A DNA stretch of 41,377 nt, taken from Planctomycetales bacterium. Lineage in GTDB: Bacteria; Planctomycetota; Planctomycetia; Planctomycetales; Planctomycetaceae. This document shows positions 34,991 to 41,377 of the stretch, piece after piece. The notes below the pieces were generated by a model. The model was not told the origin of the DNA. It worked only from the letters and a program-made list of their open reading frames with translations, and did not search any database. Location: positions 1-41,377 of the forward strand of contig JACRIH010000251.1 in the NCBI GenBank assembly GCA_016235885.1, read 5' to 3'. The translations under genes and the position numbers were made by a program. Numbering within the stretch: the first letter of the stretch is position 1; each line of letters starts with the position of its first letter.

Positions 34991-36121
34991 TCAAAACTGT
35001 GGGATCGCAATCCGTTCGCCACCGTTCATTGCCGACTGGTGGGCGCAGATTCCGACCATTGTCCAGTTCACGGATGTGGGTGCATCAGGGAGTGCGGGAC
35101 GTTCGCCGCGGATGGCACTCAGGAAGGCGTGTGTCAGATGCGGATGCGACCCGCCGTGTCCGCCTCCCTGAAGGAATGACAGATGATCGGCATCCTGGAT
35201 CGCTGCGGGTTGGGTGAAACGCTGGATCGGTGCGGGAAGCAGTTTGGCGTAGTCGGGCACTTGGACACGCTGTGCAATCTCCAGTTCCGTCAGCGGCCGC
35301 TCCGGCGTGCTCTTCGTGTGGATGACCGGGTCTTCCCCTTCGGTCTGTTGCCACTCGAAACTTTTCTTGCTTCCCGTGGCATCAAAACTCTCGCGGTATT
35401 GCCGCGCGGTATCGAACAGGCTGCGCGTGACTTCGGCGACGACATCCGAGCCGCGAATCTTGAACGTGGCGGTCTCGATGGCGAACGGGCTGCCATATTT
35501 CGGAATCAAGCCCTCGCGAATCCGGCCCGATCCATGACAGACCACGCTCTCGGCGTGTTTGCCGAGCAGCGCCAGGCACGGACTGACGCAGTGCGTGGCG
35601 TAGTGCATCGGCGGGAAGCCTTCCCAGTATCCCGGCCAGCCATCCATGTCCTGCTGGTGACTGCCGCGCAGGAATTGGATGCGCCCCAGTTCTCCCTTGT
35701 CGAACAGCTCTTTGACGAACAGATATTCGCGGCTGTAGACGACGGTCTCCATCATCATGTAGACCTTGCCGCTGGCTCGCTGTGCCTCGACGATCTGGCG
35801 ACATTCGTCAATCGTCGTCGCCGCCGGTACAGTCGATGCGACATGCTTGCCGGCCTTGAGCGCCGCAATCGACTGGGGCGCATGGTCAGCGATCGGCGAA
35901 TTGATATGAACGGCGTCGACGTTGGGGTCTTTCAGCAGAGCGTCGAAGTCGGTGTACCGCGTCTTGATGCCGAACTTGTCGCCGCAGGCATCCAGTTCCT
36001 TTTTGTTGCGACGGCAGATGGCGTAAATTTCGGCGTACGGATGCGCCTGATAAATCGGAATGAACTCGGCTCCGAAACCCAGCCCCACCATAGCGACTCG
36101 AATTTTGCGATCTGTGATCAT
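34991..36121 (-). CDS. Gfo/Idh/MocA-family oxidoreductase
   Basis: A 376-aa NAD(P)-dependent sugar-type oxidoreductase. The Rossmann motif is at residues 10-20 (AMVGLGFGAEF). The C-terminal domain has GRIQFLRGSHQQDMDGWPGY and HYATHCVSPCLALLGK. The usual EKP signature is replaced by TVP (residues 97-99 in GKHVASTVPAATT), so the conserved Lys is absent and the chemistry may differ. No Tat signal, so it is probably cytosolic. SD GAAAGGA lies 8 nt upstream of the ATG. Substrate unknown. The family is very large in planctomycetes. Confidence 0.9.
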   Translation of the reverse strand: MITDRKIRVAMVGLGFGAEFIPIYQAHPYAEIYAICRRNKKELDACGDKFGIKTRYTDFDALLKDPNVDAVHINSPIADHAPQSIAALKAGKHVASTVPAATTIDECRQIVEAQRASGKVYMMMETVVYSREYLFVKELFDKGELGRIQFLRGSHQQDMDGWPGYWEGFPPMHYATHCVSPCLALLGKHAESVVCHGSGRIREGLIPKYGSPFAIETATFKIRGSDVVAEVTRSLFDTARQYRESFDATGSKKSFEWQQTEGEDPVIHTKSTPERPLTELEIAQRVQVPDYAKLLPAPIQRFTQPAAIQDADHLSFLQGGGHGGSHPHLTHAFLSAIRGERPALPDAPTSVNWTMVGICAHQSAMNGGERIAIPQF

Positions 36122-36171
36122 GGTGTCGATCCTTTCAGAGATGTGACTTCACGCGGCAAAGCCGCAACCAC

Positions 36172-36256
36172 GTAGCCGACATCACTCGACATGACGAGCC
36201 GAACGATTCACCGACCCGGTTTGGTGATCCGGCTCATCACGCGGAGCGATGATGGC
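36172..36256. repeat. Palindromic repeat, SRHAPRD family, intergenic copy
   Basis: Starts GTAGCC, contains GACGAGCCGAAC and ends near CGGCTCATCACGCGGAGCGA. It shares its right half with the copy inside the phosphohexomutase-like gene (24955-24983) and its left half with 30224-30252. Boundaries are approximate. Confidence 0.65.
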
Positions 36257-36359
36257 ACCGTTGACGTTGCCAAAAACGCAGCACGTTTCCGGCGGGATCG
36301 TAGCGTATCGGCGGCGAATCGTGATCGCAACACGCGCGATCCCTTTTCGCCGAGCGTGA

Positions 36360-36387
36360 TTGTTTTCCACCGGCAAGTCGGTATGTT
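36360..36387 (+). promoter_or_regulatory. Possible promoter of the zinc-ribbon gene
   Basis: TTGTTT at 36360-36365, a 16-bp spacer and TATGTT at 36382-36387, about 60 nt before the start codon at 36447. Both boxes are imperfect. Confidence 0.35.
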
Positions 36388-36446
36388 AGTAGTCACTCCG
36401 ACCCGGCCACTTCGCATGGATCGAGTGCTTTGACGAAGAGGAACCT

Positions 36447-37154
36447 ATGCCCCCGCGGAACAATGGAGTCAAACAACTTCACCGGCTGCATCTGCAGTTG
36501 AAAGAGGTCCAGGACCAACTCGATCGCGGTCCGCGTCAGTTGAAGGCCCGCCAGCAGATCGCGATTCAGAAACAAGAGACCCTGGAAGCCGCAAAACAGG
36601 CGAACAAGGCGGCCAAGATGGCCGTGGATCAGAAGAACCTGCAACTGAAATCGTGCGAAACAAAGCTGAGTGATCACAAGGGCAAGCTCAACTCCGCCAG
36701 TTCCAACCGCGAATACGATGCGCTGCGGAAGGAGATCGACGCGGACACGATGGCCATGAGCGTGCTCGAAGACGAGATCATAGCGGCTCTCGAAAAGGTG
36801 GATGTCTCGCAGATTGCGATCAAGAAAGTGGAGGCGGAACTGACCGCTGCTCAAGCCGAGGAGGCGAAATTCACAGCCAATGTCGCCGCGGCTGAGGCTC
36901 CCTTGCGGGCGAAGATGGCCGAGCTTGAAATCGCCGTCGCGGCCGCGGAAACCTGTCTTCCGGCCGAAGCAGCCAATTACTACCAACGCCTCGTCCAGAA
37001 ATACGGAGCCGAAGCTCTGGCCCAGGTGGACGGGAACATTTGCAGCGCCTGTTACGTCGCGCTCCCGCCGCAGCTTCTCGTGCAACTGAACGGGGGACAG
37101 ATCACATTCTGCAAGACATGCGGACGCCTGGTGTACCCCGCGGCAGACGAGTAA
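36447..37154 (+). CDS. Coiled-coil C4 zinc-ribbon protein
   Basis: 235 aa. Residues 5-170 form a long charged helical coiled coil (LHRLHLQLKEVQDQLDRG...). The C-terminus is a zinc ribbon with Cys199 and Cys202 (NICSACYVALPP) and Cys222 and Cys225 (FCKTCGRLVY). This architecture is the zf-RING_7 family of bacterial C4-type zinc-ribbon proteins, found widely and of uncertain function, possibly nucleic-acid or protein binding. SD GAGGA precedes the ATG. The STAS-like gene follows after 275 bp, same strand. Confidence 0.9.
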   Translation: MPPRNNGVKQLHRLHLQLKEVQDQLDRGPRQLKARQQIAIQKQETLEAAKQANKAAKMAVDQKNLQLKSCETKLSDHKGKLNSASSNREYDALRKEIDADTMAMSVLEDEIIAALEKVDVSQIAIKKVEAELTAAQAEEAKFTANVAAAEAPLRAKMAELEIAVAAAETCLPAEAANYYQRLVQKYGAEALAQVDGNICSACYVALPPQLLVQLNGGQITFCKTCGRLVYPAADE

Positions 37155-37429
37155 TTCTGTCACCGAAGCGTTTCAGCCACGCTTCGTGTTGCGTCGCGGC
37201 AACCTCTACCCGCGTTGACGATGACGAATCGCAACTCCGGTTTGGCCCGAATTCAGACGATCAATCGCTGACAATTCTCATTTAATCGCTGGACCGCAAC
37301 ACGTTAAGCCGACCGGACGAGACTGGCTTCGTGTCCGTCCTTCCTGTGGCCCACCGTTTGCCTTGGTGACCGTCCCCCGAGTGATTCGTACTCGATCCAA
37401 GACCGGCACCAAGACAAAGGGCAGAACGC

Positions 37430-37870
37430 ATGGCCGCCAGCAAGAAGCTGTTTCAATCGTTCAAACTTGAGGGGTTCACGTTCATCGAGATCGGCGACAT
37501 GGAAATCTGGGACGGAGCCGATCTGTCGCTGCTCCGTGAAGCTCTGTTCCGGCTGGTCGTCTCCGGGAAGCGCCGCAAGATCGGCGTGGACATGCGTTTC
37601 GTGAAGTACATTCCGAGCGGCTTCTTCGGAATGCTGTTCGATTGGCGCGAGCAAGGTGTTCGCGTGCAACTTTTCTCGCCGCAGGAAAACGTGCGACAGA
37701 TGTTGTGGTTCCACCGCTTCTTCGTCAACGCGGCCGGCGAGCGATTCGAACTCGTGCCGGATGCCCCGCAGGCAGACCCGGCACGATACCTGCCGGACCT
37801 CACGCAGGTGAACGAGTGGCAGGTGGACGATCCCCAAGACGACGCTGTCATGGCCGAACAGAATTCGTAG
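37430..37870 (+). CDS. STAS-like (anti-sigma-factor-antagonist-type) small protein
   Basis: 146 aa, soluble. FTFIEIGDMEIWDGADLSLL then LREALFRLVVSGKRRKIGVD, MRFVKYIPSGFFGMLFDW and GVRVQLFSPQENVRQML follow the beta-alpha pattern of STAS domains, with IPSGFFG where SpoIIAA-type proteins have a conserved (I/V)xSSGLG loop. Only one Ser (Ser in PSG) is at that phosphoacceptor region. A role in partner-switch signalling is inferred. No anti-sigma kinase gene is adjacent. Confidence 0.72.
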   Translation: MAASKKLFQSFKLEGFTFIEIGDMEIWDGADLSLLREALFRLVVSGKRRKIGVDMRFVKYIPSGFFGMLFDWREQGVRVQLFSPQENVRQMLWFHRFFVNAAGERFELVPDAPQADPARYLPDLTQVNEWQVDDPQDDAVMAEQNS

Positions 37871-37887
37871 AACGAAATTCGATTCGC

Positions 37888-38775
37888 TCAGTCGATGATC
37901 TTCGTGATCTGATATTCGACGATCCCGCGTGCTCCCGCCGCCTTCAGTTGGGGGACAATCACGCGGACGAACGATTCATCGACGATCGTGTTGACATCCA
38001 CCCAATCCGGATCGGACAGCGACGCGATGGTCGGCTTTTGCAGAGCCGGCAATTCGGCCAGCACGCGCTGGAGATCGGCGCGGCGGACGTTCATCATCAG
38101 CCCGACCTTCCCCTCGGCGGCCAGGCACGATTGCAGCATCAGGGCCAGGTTATCGATCTTCGCCTTCTTCCATGCGTCCGCGTACGACGCGTTGTTCGCG
38201 ATGAATCGCGTGGTGCTTTGCAGCACTTCATCGACAATCCGCAGGTTGTTGGCTCGTAGCGAACTGCCCGTCTCGGTGACTTCGACAATCGCGTCCACGA
38301 GCCGGGGCGGTTTGACCTCGGTCGCTCCCCAAGAAAACTCCACCTGCGCGGTGACTCCGTGTTTGGCCAGGTACTGTTTCGTCAGCCCCACGACTTCCGT
38401 AGCGATCCGCTTGCCTTCGAGATCCTTCACGGTTTGCACAGGCGAATCGTTCGGCACGCACAGCACCCACCGCACCGGGCGGCGGCTCACCTTCGAAAAC
38501 ATCAACTCGCAAACTTCGTGAACCTGCGAATTGTTCTCGATGATCCAGTCGTACCCCGTGATACCGGCGTCGAGCACACCCTGCTCGACGTAGCGGGCCA
38601 TTTCCTGCGCCCGGATCAGCAGGCATTCGATCTCGGCGTCATCAATCTCGGGATAGTACGACCGCGACGAAAACTTGATCGTGTAGCCCGCCTTGCGAAA
38701 CAGTTCACCCGTGGCTTCCTGCAAGCTGCCGGCGGGAATTCCCAGTTTGAGCACGTTGGACGATGACTCGGGCAT
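37888..38775 (-). CDS. hisG: ATP phosphoribosyltransferase (long form)
   Basis: First step of histidine synthesis: ATP + PRPP to phosphoribosyl-ATP. About 295 aa, the long HisG with a C-terminal regulatory (HisG_C) domain. Seen: [20 protein letters not shown] at the N-terminus, [20 protein letters not shown] and [25 protein letters not shown], and the PRPP-loop-like [20 protein letters not shown]. The C-terminal domain ends [19 protein letters not shown]. The start at 38775 gives the normal N-terminus. hisI is 120 bp upstream, same strand, and a 93-bp repeat lies between them. Confidence 0.95.
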   Translation of the reverse strand: MPESSSNVLKLGIPAGSLQEATGELFRKAGYTIKFSSRSYYPEIDDAEIECLLIRAQEMARYVEQGVLDAGITGYDWIIENNSQVHEVCELMFSKVSRRPVRWVLCVPNDSPVQTVKDLEGKRIATEVVGLTKQYLAKHGVTAQVEFSWGATEVKPPRLVDAIVEVTETGSSLRANNLRIVDEVLQSTTRFIANNASYADAWKKAKIDNLALMLQSCLAAEGKVGLMMNVRRADLQRVLAELPALQKPTIASLSDPDWVDVNTIVDESFVRVIVPQLKAAGARGIVEYQITKIID

Positions 38776-38792
38776 GACTCTCAACTCACTTC

Positions 38793-38885
38793 TACCTCTT
38801 GCCGCCACGAATGGGTGGTAGCCGAATTCGAGAGAATTCGGAGACTGGTCGTTGATTCAGTCCGAAGTCTCACGACTTCGGCTAC
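38793..38885. repeat. 93-bp dispersed repeat, copy 1 (between hisI and hisG)
   Basis: The reverse complement of 39672-39764 matches this segment at about 85 of 93 bases. It contains nested palindromes (GCCGAATTC...GAATTCGG and terminal GTAGCCG/CGGCTAC). With copy 2 it brackets hisI in inverted orientation. Confidence 0.88.
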
Positions 38886-38898
38886 AGCGAAATGCGAC

Positions 38899-39279
38899 TC
38901 ACTTTTTGTACACGGTCGCCGGATCGAAAACTCGTTCACCCTCGACCTCGAAGTTCGATCCGTCCACGTTCAGCTTGCGGAAGAAACAGCTCTTGTAGCC
39001 TTCATGACAGGCGGCTCCGCCGATTTGATGCACTTTGATCAGCAACGTGTCGGCATCACAGTCGAAGTAGATCGACTTCACCTCCTGCACGTTGCCGCTC
39101 TCTTCACCCTTGCGCCACAGTTTGTTTCGACTGCGGCTGAAGTAGCAGACACGACCGGTTTGGAGCGTCTCGGCATACGCAATCTGGTTCATGTACGCCA
39201 GCATCAAGACCTCGCCAGTAGCATCGTCTTGTGCGATGACGGGGATCAATTCATGCTTCTGAAAATCGGGACCAACCAC
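38899..39279 (-). CDS. hisI: Phosphoribosyl-AMP cyclohydrolase
   Basis: Third step of histidine synthesis, hydrolysing phosphoribosyl-AMP. About 126 aa from a GTG start at 39279, which has CGAGG about 8 nt upstream; another GTG at 39312 would add 11 residues and abuts a repeat element. Seen: [30 protein letters not shown], the metal-binding FDCDADTLL, and [15 protein letters not shown] with the zinc Cys and His residues. It is a stand-alone HisI without the HisE domain. Bracketed by two inverted 93-bp repeats. Confidence 0.94.
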   Translation of the reverse strand: MVGPDFQKHELIPVIAQDDATGEVLMLAYMNQIAYAETLQTGRVCYFSRSRNKLWRKGEESGNVQEVKSIYFDCDADTLLIKVHQIGGAACHEGYKSCFFRKLNVDGSNFEVEGERVFDPATVYKK

Positions 39280-39314
39280 GACACATACCTCGGAATGTTT
39301 TACCGTACGCACAA

Positions 39315-39342
39315 TGGCGAGCGGGGGCCGTTCGCCCCCTGG
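39315..39342. repeat. 28-bp G/C-rich repeat, inverted copy of 34942-34969
   Basis: It matches the reverse complement of 34942-34969 at 26 of 28 bases and contains a GGGGGC/GCCCCC-type stem. It touches the more upstream of the two candidate hisI starts. Confidence 0.7.
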
Positions 39343-39506
39343 TTCTCTAGGAAACCCACTGAATTAGAGGGCCAACACCCCCCACTCGTCGATCGATCTC
39401 GGTCCCAGCCAGAAACGAGCAGGGCACGAAAGGTAGCATCTTGCACAAGGCCTCACCAGTGAATCGAACGTGGCCTTCGTTCGTGGTGGCCCGGTCTCCA
39501 CTCGTT

Positions 39507-39616
39507 GTGGCATGGTCTCCTGACCATGCCACCGACACGACCGAAGGTCGCTCGATTGGGGATGAAGGTGGAGACCTTCGGCCGCCATCGTGGCAGGGTC
39601 GGGAGACCACTGCCAC
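39507..39616. repeat. Composite hairpin cluster
   Basis: An 11-bp perfect stem (39507-39517 with 39522-39532, loop TCCT) is followed by a 9-bp inverted pair (39541-39549 with 39573-39581) and by an imperfect GTGGCA.../...TGCCAC hairpin at 39590-39616. Confidence 0.75.
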
Positions 39617-39671
39617 AACAAGCAACAATTCGTTTTATACCTCTCGTGGTCATGAATGAGACATTATGGCT

Positions 39672-39764
39672 GTAGCCGAAGTCGTGAGGCTTCGGGCTGA
39701 ATTAACGGCCAGTCTCCGAATTCTCCCGAATTCGGCTACCACTCATTCGTGGCCACAAGAGGTA
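39672..39764. repeat. 93-bp dispersed repeat, copy 2 (upstream of hisI)
   Basis: Inverted copy of 38793-38885. Its right flank (39742-39764) also pairs with 39638-39660 at 20 of 23 positions, so the region can fold as one large stem. Confidence 0.88.
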
Positions 39765-39783
39765 TAGCCGCCGGACGAGCACA

Positions 39784-40860
39784 CTACGGTTTGCCGATGG
39801 CTTCGACGACCAACGTCCCCATCTCGCGTGTGCTCACGCTCGGTCCACTCGCAGCGATGTCTTTCGTGCGGTGGCCGGACGACAGCACCTGGTCCACCGC
39901 CGTTTCGATGACGGCCGCTTCGTCTTCGAGTTTCAGGGAGTGGCGGAGCAGCATCGCGGCGGCCAGGATCGTGGCGAGCGGGTTCGCAATTCCTTTCCCC
40001 GCGATGTCTGGTGCCGATCCATGAATCGGTTCGTACAGGCCGGGGCCGGGGGTGCCGAGCGAGGCGGATGGCAGCAGGCCCATCGAGCCGGTGAGCATCG
40101 AGCCTTCGTCGGTCAGGATGTCGCCGAACAGGTTTTCGGTCACCACCACGTCGAAATCGCGCGGGCGGCTGAGCAGGTGCATGGCCATCGCATCGACCAG
40201 CACGATGTCGTACTTCACGTCGGGGAATTCCTGCGCCATTATTCTGCCCGTGACCTGCCGCCACAGGCGCGACGCTTCGAGTACGTTGGCCTTGTCGACC
40301 ATCGTCAGCTTCTGGCGGCGACCGCGCGCGGCTGCGGCGGACATGCGGACCACGCGTTCGATCTCGCCCGTGTTGTAGATCATCACGTTGTACGCTTCCT
40401 CGCCGCTGGCGTGCGGCCGGCGGCCCGATTCGCCGAAATAAATGCCGCCGGTTAGCTCGCGCACGAACAGAATGTCGGTGCCGTCGATGATTTCACGCCG
40501 CAACGGTGACGCATCCAGCAGATGCCGCGACGGCTTGATCGGTCGCAGGTTGGCGAACAGACCGAGTTCCTTGCGAATCTTGAGCAGCCCCGCTTCGGGA
40601 CGAGTCTTCGCATTCGGATCGTCCCACTTCGGACCACCGACGGCTCCCAGCAGCACGGCGTCGGCGGCTCGGCAGGCGGCGAGCGTTTCGTCGGGCAGCG
40701 GGGTCCCGTGGCTGTCGATCGCGTTGCCTCCCATCGGACACGTTTGAAACGCGAACCGATGCCCAAACCGGCTGGCCACGACTTGCAGAACCCCAACCGC
40801 TTCGGCCACGACCTCGGGACCAATGCCATCGCCAGGCAGCAGGACAATCTTTGAATCCAC
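39784..40860 (-). CDS. leuB: 3-isopropylmalate dehydrogenase
   Basis: A 358-aa cytosolic NAD-dependent decarboxylating dehydrogenase of leucine synthesis. Seen: [15 protein letters not shown] at the N-terminus, [55 protein letters not shown], and [19 protein letters not shown]. Active-site residues (Asp in [10 protein letters not shown], Lys/Tyr region) are in place. Length is normal. It is upstream of hisI and hisG on the same strand, about 500 bp away through a repeat-rich gap, so cotranscription is uncertain. Confidence 0.96.
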   Translation of the reverse strand: MDSKIVLLPGDGIGPEVVAEAVGVLQVVASRFGHRFAFQTCPMGGNAIDSHGTPLPDETLAACRAADAVLLGAVGGPKWDDPNAKTRPEAGLLKIRKELGLFANLRPIKPSRHLLDASPLRREIIDGTDILFVRELTGGIYFGESGRRPHASGEEAYNVMIYNTGEIERVVRMSAAAARGRRQKLTMVDKANVLEASRLWRQVTGRIMAQEFPDVKYDIVLVDAMAMHLLSRPRDFDVVVTENLFGDILTDEGSMLTGSMGLLPSASLGTPGPGLYEPIHGSAPDIAGKGIANPLATILAAAMLLRHSLKLEDEAAVIETAVDQVLSSGHRTKDIAASGPSVSTREMGTLVVEAIGKP

Positions 40861-41263
40861 GGTGTTGTGAACCTTTCGAGTTTTTTCCTTGGGGCAGTCG
40901 TTTAACCGCTACCCAACGGGGAGCGCGCGTCGGCGGTCCAAGTGTCGTTCGCACGCGCTCCCCGTTGGGTCGCGGTTAAACGAACGCATCGCAGACTTTG
41001 CCTTCGGAGAATATCATCGCTCCAAATCGAACGCCAGCACGTGAGCGCCGCCCGTGGGTGGCCGCGATACGGACGTTTCATCCCCGACGTGCGGTGCAAT
41101 CGGCACGTTCGCAGCGTGTTGACGGCTGACGATCCGCTCACTGGGTCCGCAGGTCAAGTCGTCCCGGCGGCGCACCGATAAATGGATTGTTCCGTGGTCG
41201 GCAGCGCGGCGTCGTATCTGCGCGCCGTGCGAGACTGTCTCACGAATCTTGGCAGGTGACACA
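40861..41263. other. Gap between leuB and the next gene
   Basis: Holds a long inverted repeat at 40900-40981 and then about 280 bases with no gene, RNA or repeat that I can recognise, ending at the SD of the plus-strand gene at 41264. It should carry divergent promoters. Confidence 0.5.
40900..40981. repeat. 28-bp inverted repeat, 26-nt loop
   Basis: Arms 40900-40927 and 40954-40981 match at 27 of 28 positions, beginning GTTTAACCGC and ending GCGGTTAAAC. It lies 40 bp upstream of the leuB start, within its leader or promoter region. Confidence 0.85.
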
Positions 41264-41377
41264 ATGGCTCGAACGTTTTTTTTCGCGGCGGGGATGTTCA
41301 TACTCTCTTGGGGCGGGACGTTCCTCGTGGTGGACAAGCTGGTCCTGAATATCTCGGCGCCGGCCGACAGTCCCAAA
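41264..41377 (+). CDS. Start of a membrane or exported protein (cut by window edge)
   Basis: Thirty-eight codons are visible. The N-terminus (MARTFFFAAGMFILSWGGTF, then LVVDKLVLN) is hydrophobic after one Arg, a signal anchor or signal peptide. AGGTGA lies about 6 nt before the ATG. There is too little to assign a family. Confidence 0.6.
   Translation, partial: MARTFFFAAGMFILSWGGTFLVVDKLVLNISAPADSPK

Larger units (their letters stand above)
36122..36446. other. Divergent intergenic region with palindromic element
   Basis: Between the Gfo/Idh gene (minus) and the zinc-ribbon gene (plus). It holds a full palindromic repeat at 36172-36256 and a possible plus-strand promoter at 36360-36387. No further gene is seen. 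Confidence 0.5.
39313..39783. other. Repeat-rich gap between hisI and leuB
   Basis: No gene is seen. The region holds the 28-bp element at 39315-39342, a hairpin cluster at 39507-39616, a 23-bp inverted pair 39638-39660/39742-39764, and the second 93-bp repeat copy. Confidence 0.7.

Noticed and set aside
38793-39764. CRISPR array or insertion sequence made of the repeats near hisI
   Set aside because: There are only two long inverted copies, no regular spacers, no transposase and no cas genes.

Overview
The window looks like a chromosomal segment of a planctomycete (Planctomycetota, probably class Planctomycetia). The evidence is the gene content: DUF1549/DUF1553 proteins with planctomycete cytochrome C motifs, three DUF1501 proteins with twin-arginine-like N-termini, a DUF1559 protein, PPC-domain and WD40/haem fusion proteins. 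The DNA is GC-rich, and many intergenic gaps hold long palindromic repeats. I see no phage genes, insertion sequence or CRISPR array. The species cannot be named from this sequence.

Layout. 1-5.5 kb: a secreted cytochrome/DUF1549/PA14/DUF1553 protein (minus strand) diverges from an AraC-type regulator, followed by a DUF1501 protein. 5.6-7.1 kb: methylmalonate-semialdehyde dehydrogenase (mmsA). 7.2-10 kb: a PAS histidine kinase, tRNA-Arg(CCG) with a good promoter, a CPXCG cysteine-rich protein and a PaiB-like FMN-binding protein. 10.1-19 kb: a minus-strand operon-like block in the order DUF1501, TIG/PPC-domain protein, Ig-like/DUF1549/DUF1553 protein, and a cytochrome-WD40-coiled-coil protein; this is the most distinctive cluster. 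19.5-22.4 kb: a PQQ-type beta-propeller protein convergent with another DUF1501 protein. 22.7-26.4 kb: a DUF1559 protein, a degenerate phosphohexomutase-like protein and a class I/II aminotransferase. 26.7-30.1 kb: a membrane pyrophosphatase (hppA), a strong intrinsic terminator and a glycerophosphodiester phosphodiesterase. 30.3-36.1 kb: a parallel beta-helix protein, a ThiO-like FAD oxidoreductase, a two-TM hypothetical and a Gfo/Idh/MocA oxidoreductase, all on minus. 36.4-37.9 kb: a coiled-coil zinc-ribbon protein and a STAS-like protein on plus. 37.9-40.9 kb: hisG, hisI and leuB on minus. The right edge cuts a new plus-strand gene.

Two genes are broken by single-base events. hppA has lost one G in a G-run at 28011-28016. 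The PPC-domain gene has an in-frame TAA at 15565-15567, with the same reading frame continuing for a further 241 codons. Both could be real mutations or assembly errors.

The most unusual structural feature is the density of dispersed palindromic repeats of several families. One lies in frame inside the phosphohexomutase-like gene and adds about 30 residues. Two 93-bp copies of another lie in opposite orientation on either side of hisI. Most of the rest lie within a few bases of stop codons or between genes, where their transcripts would fold into long hairpins.
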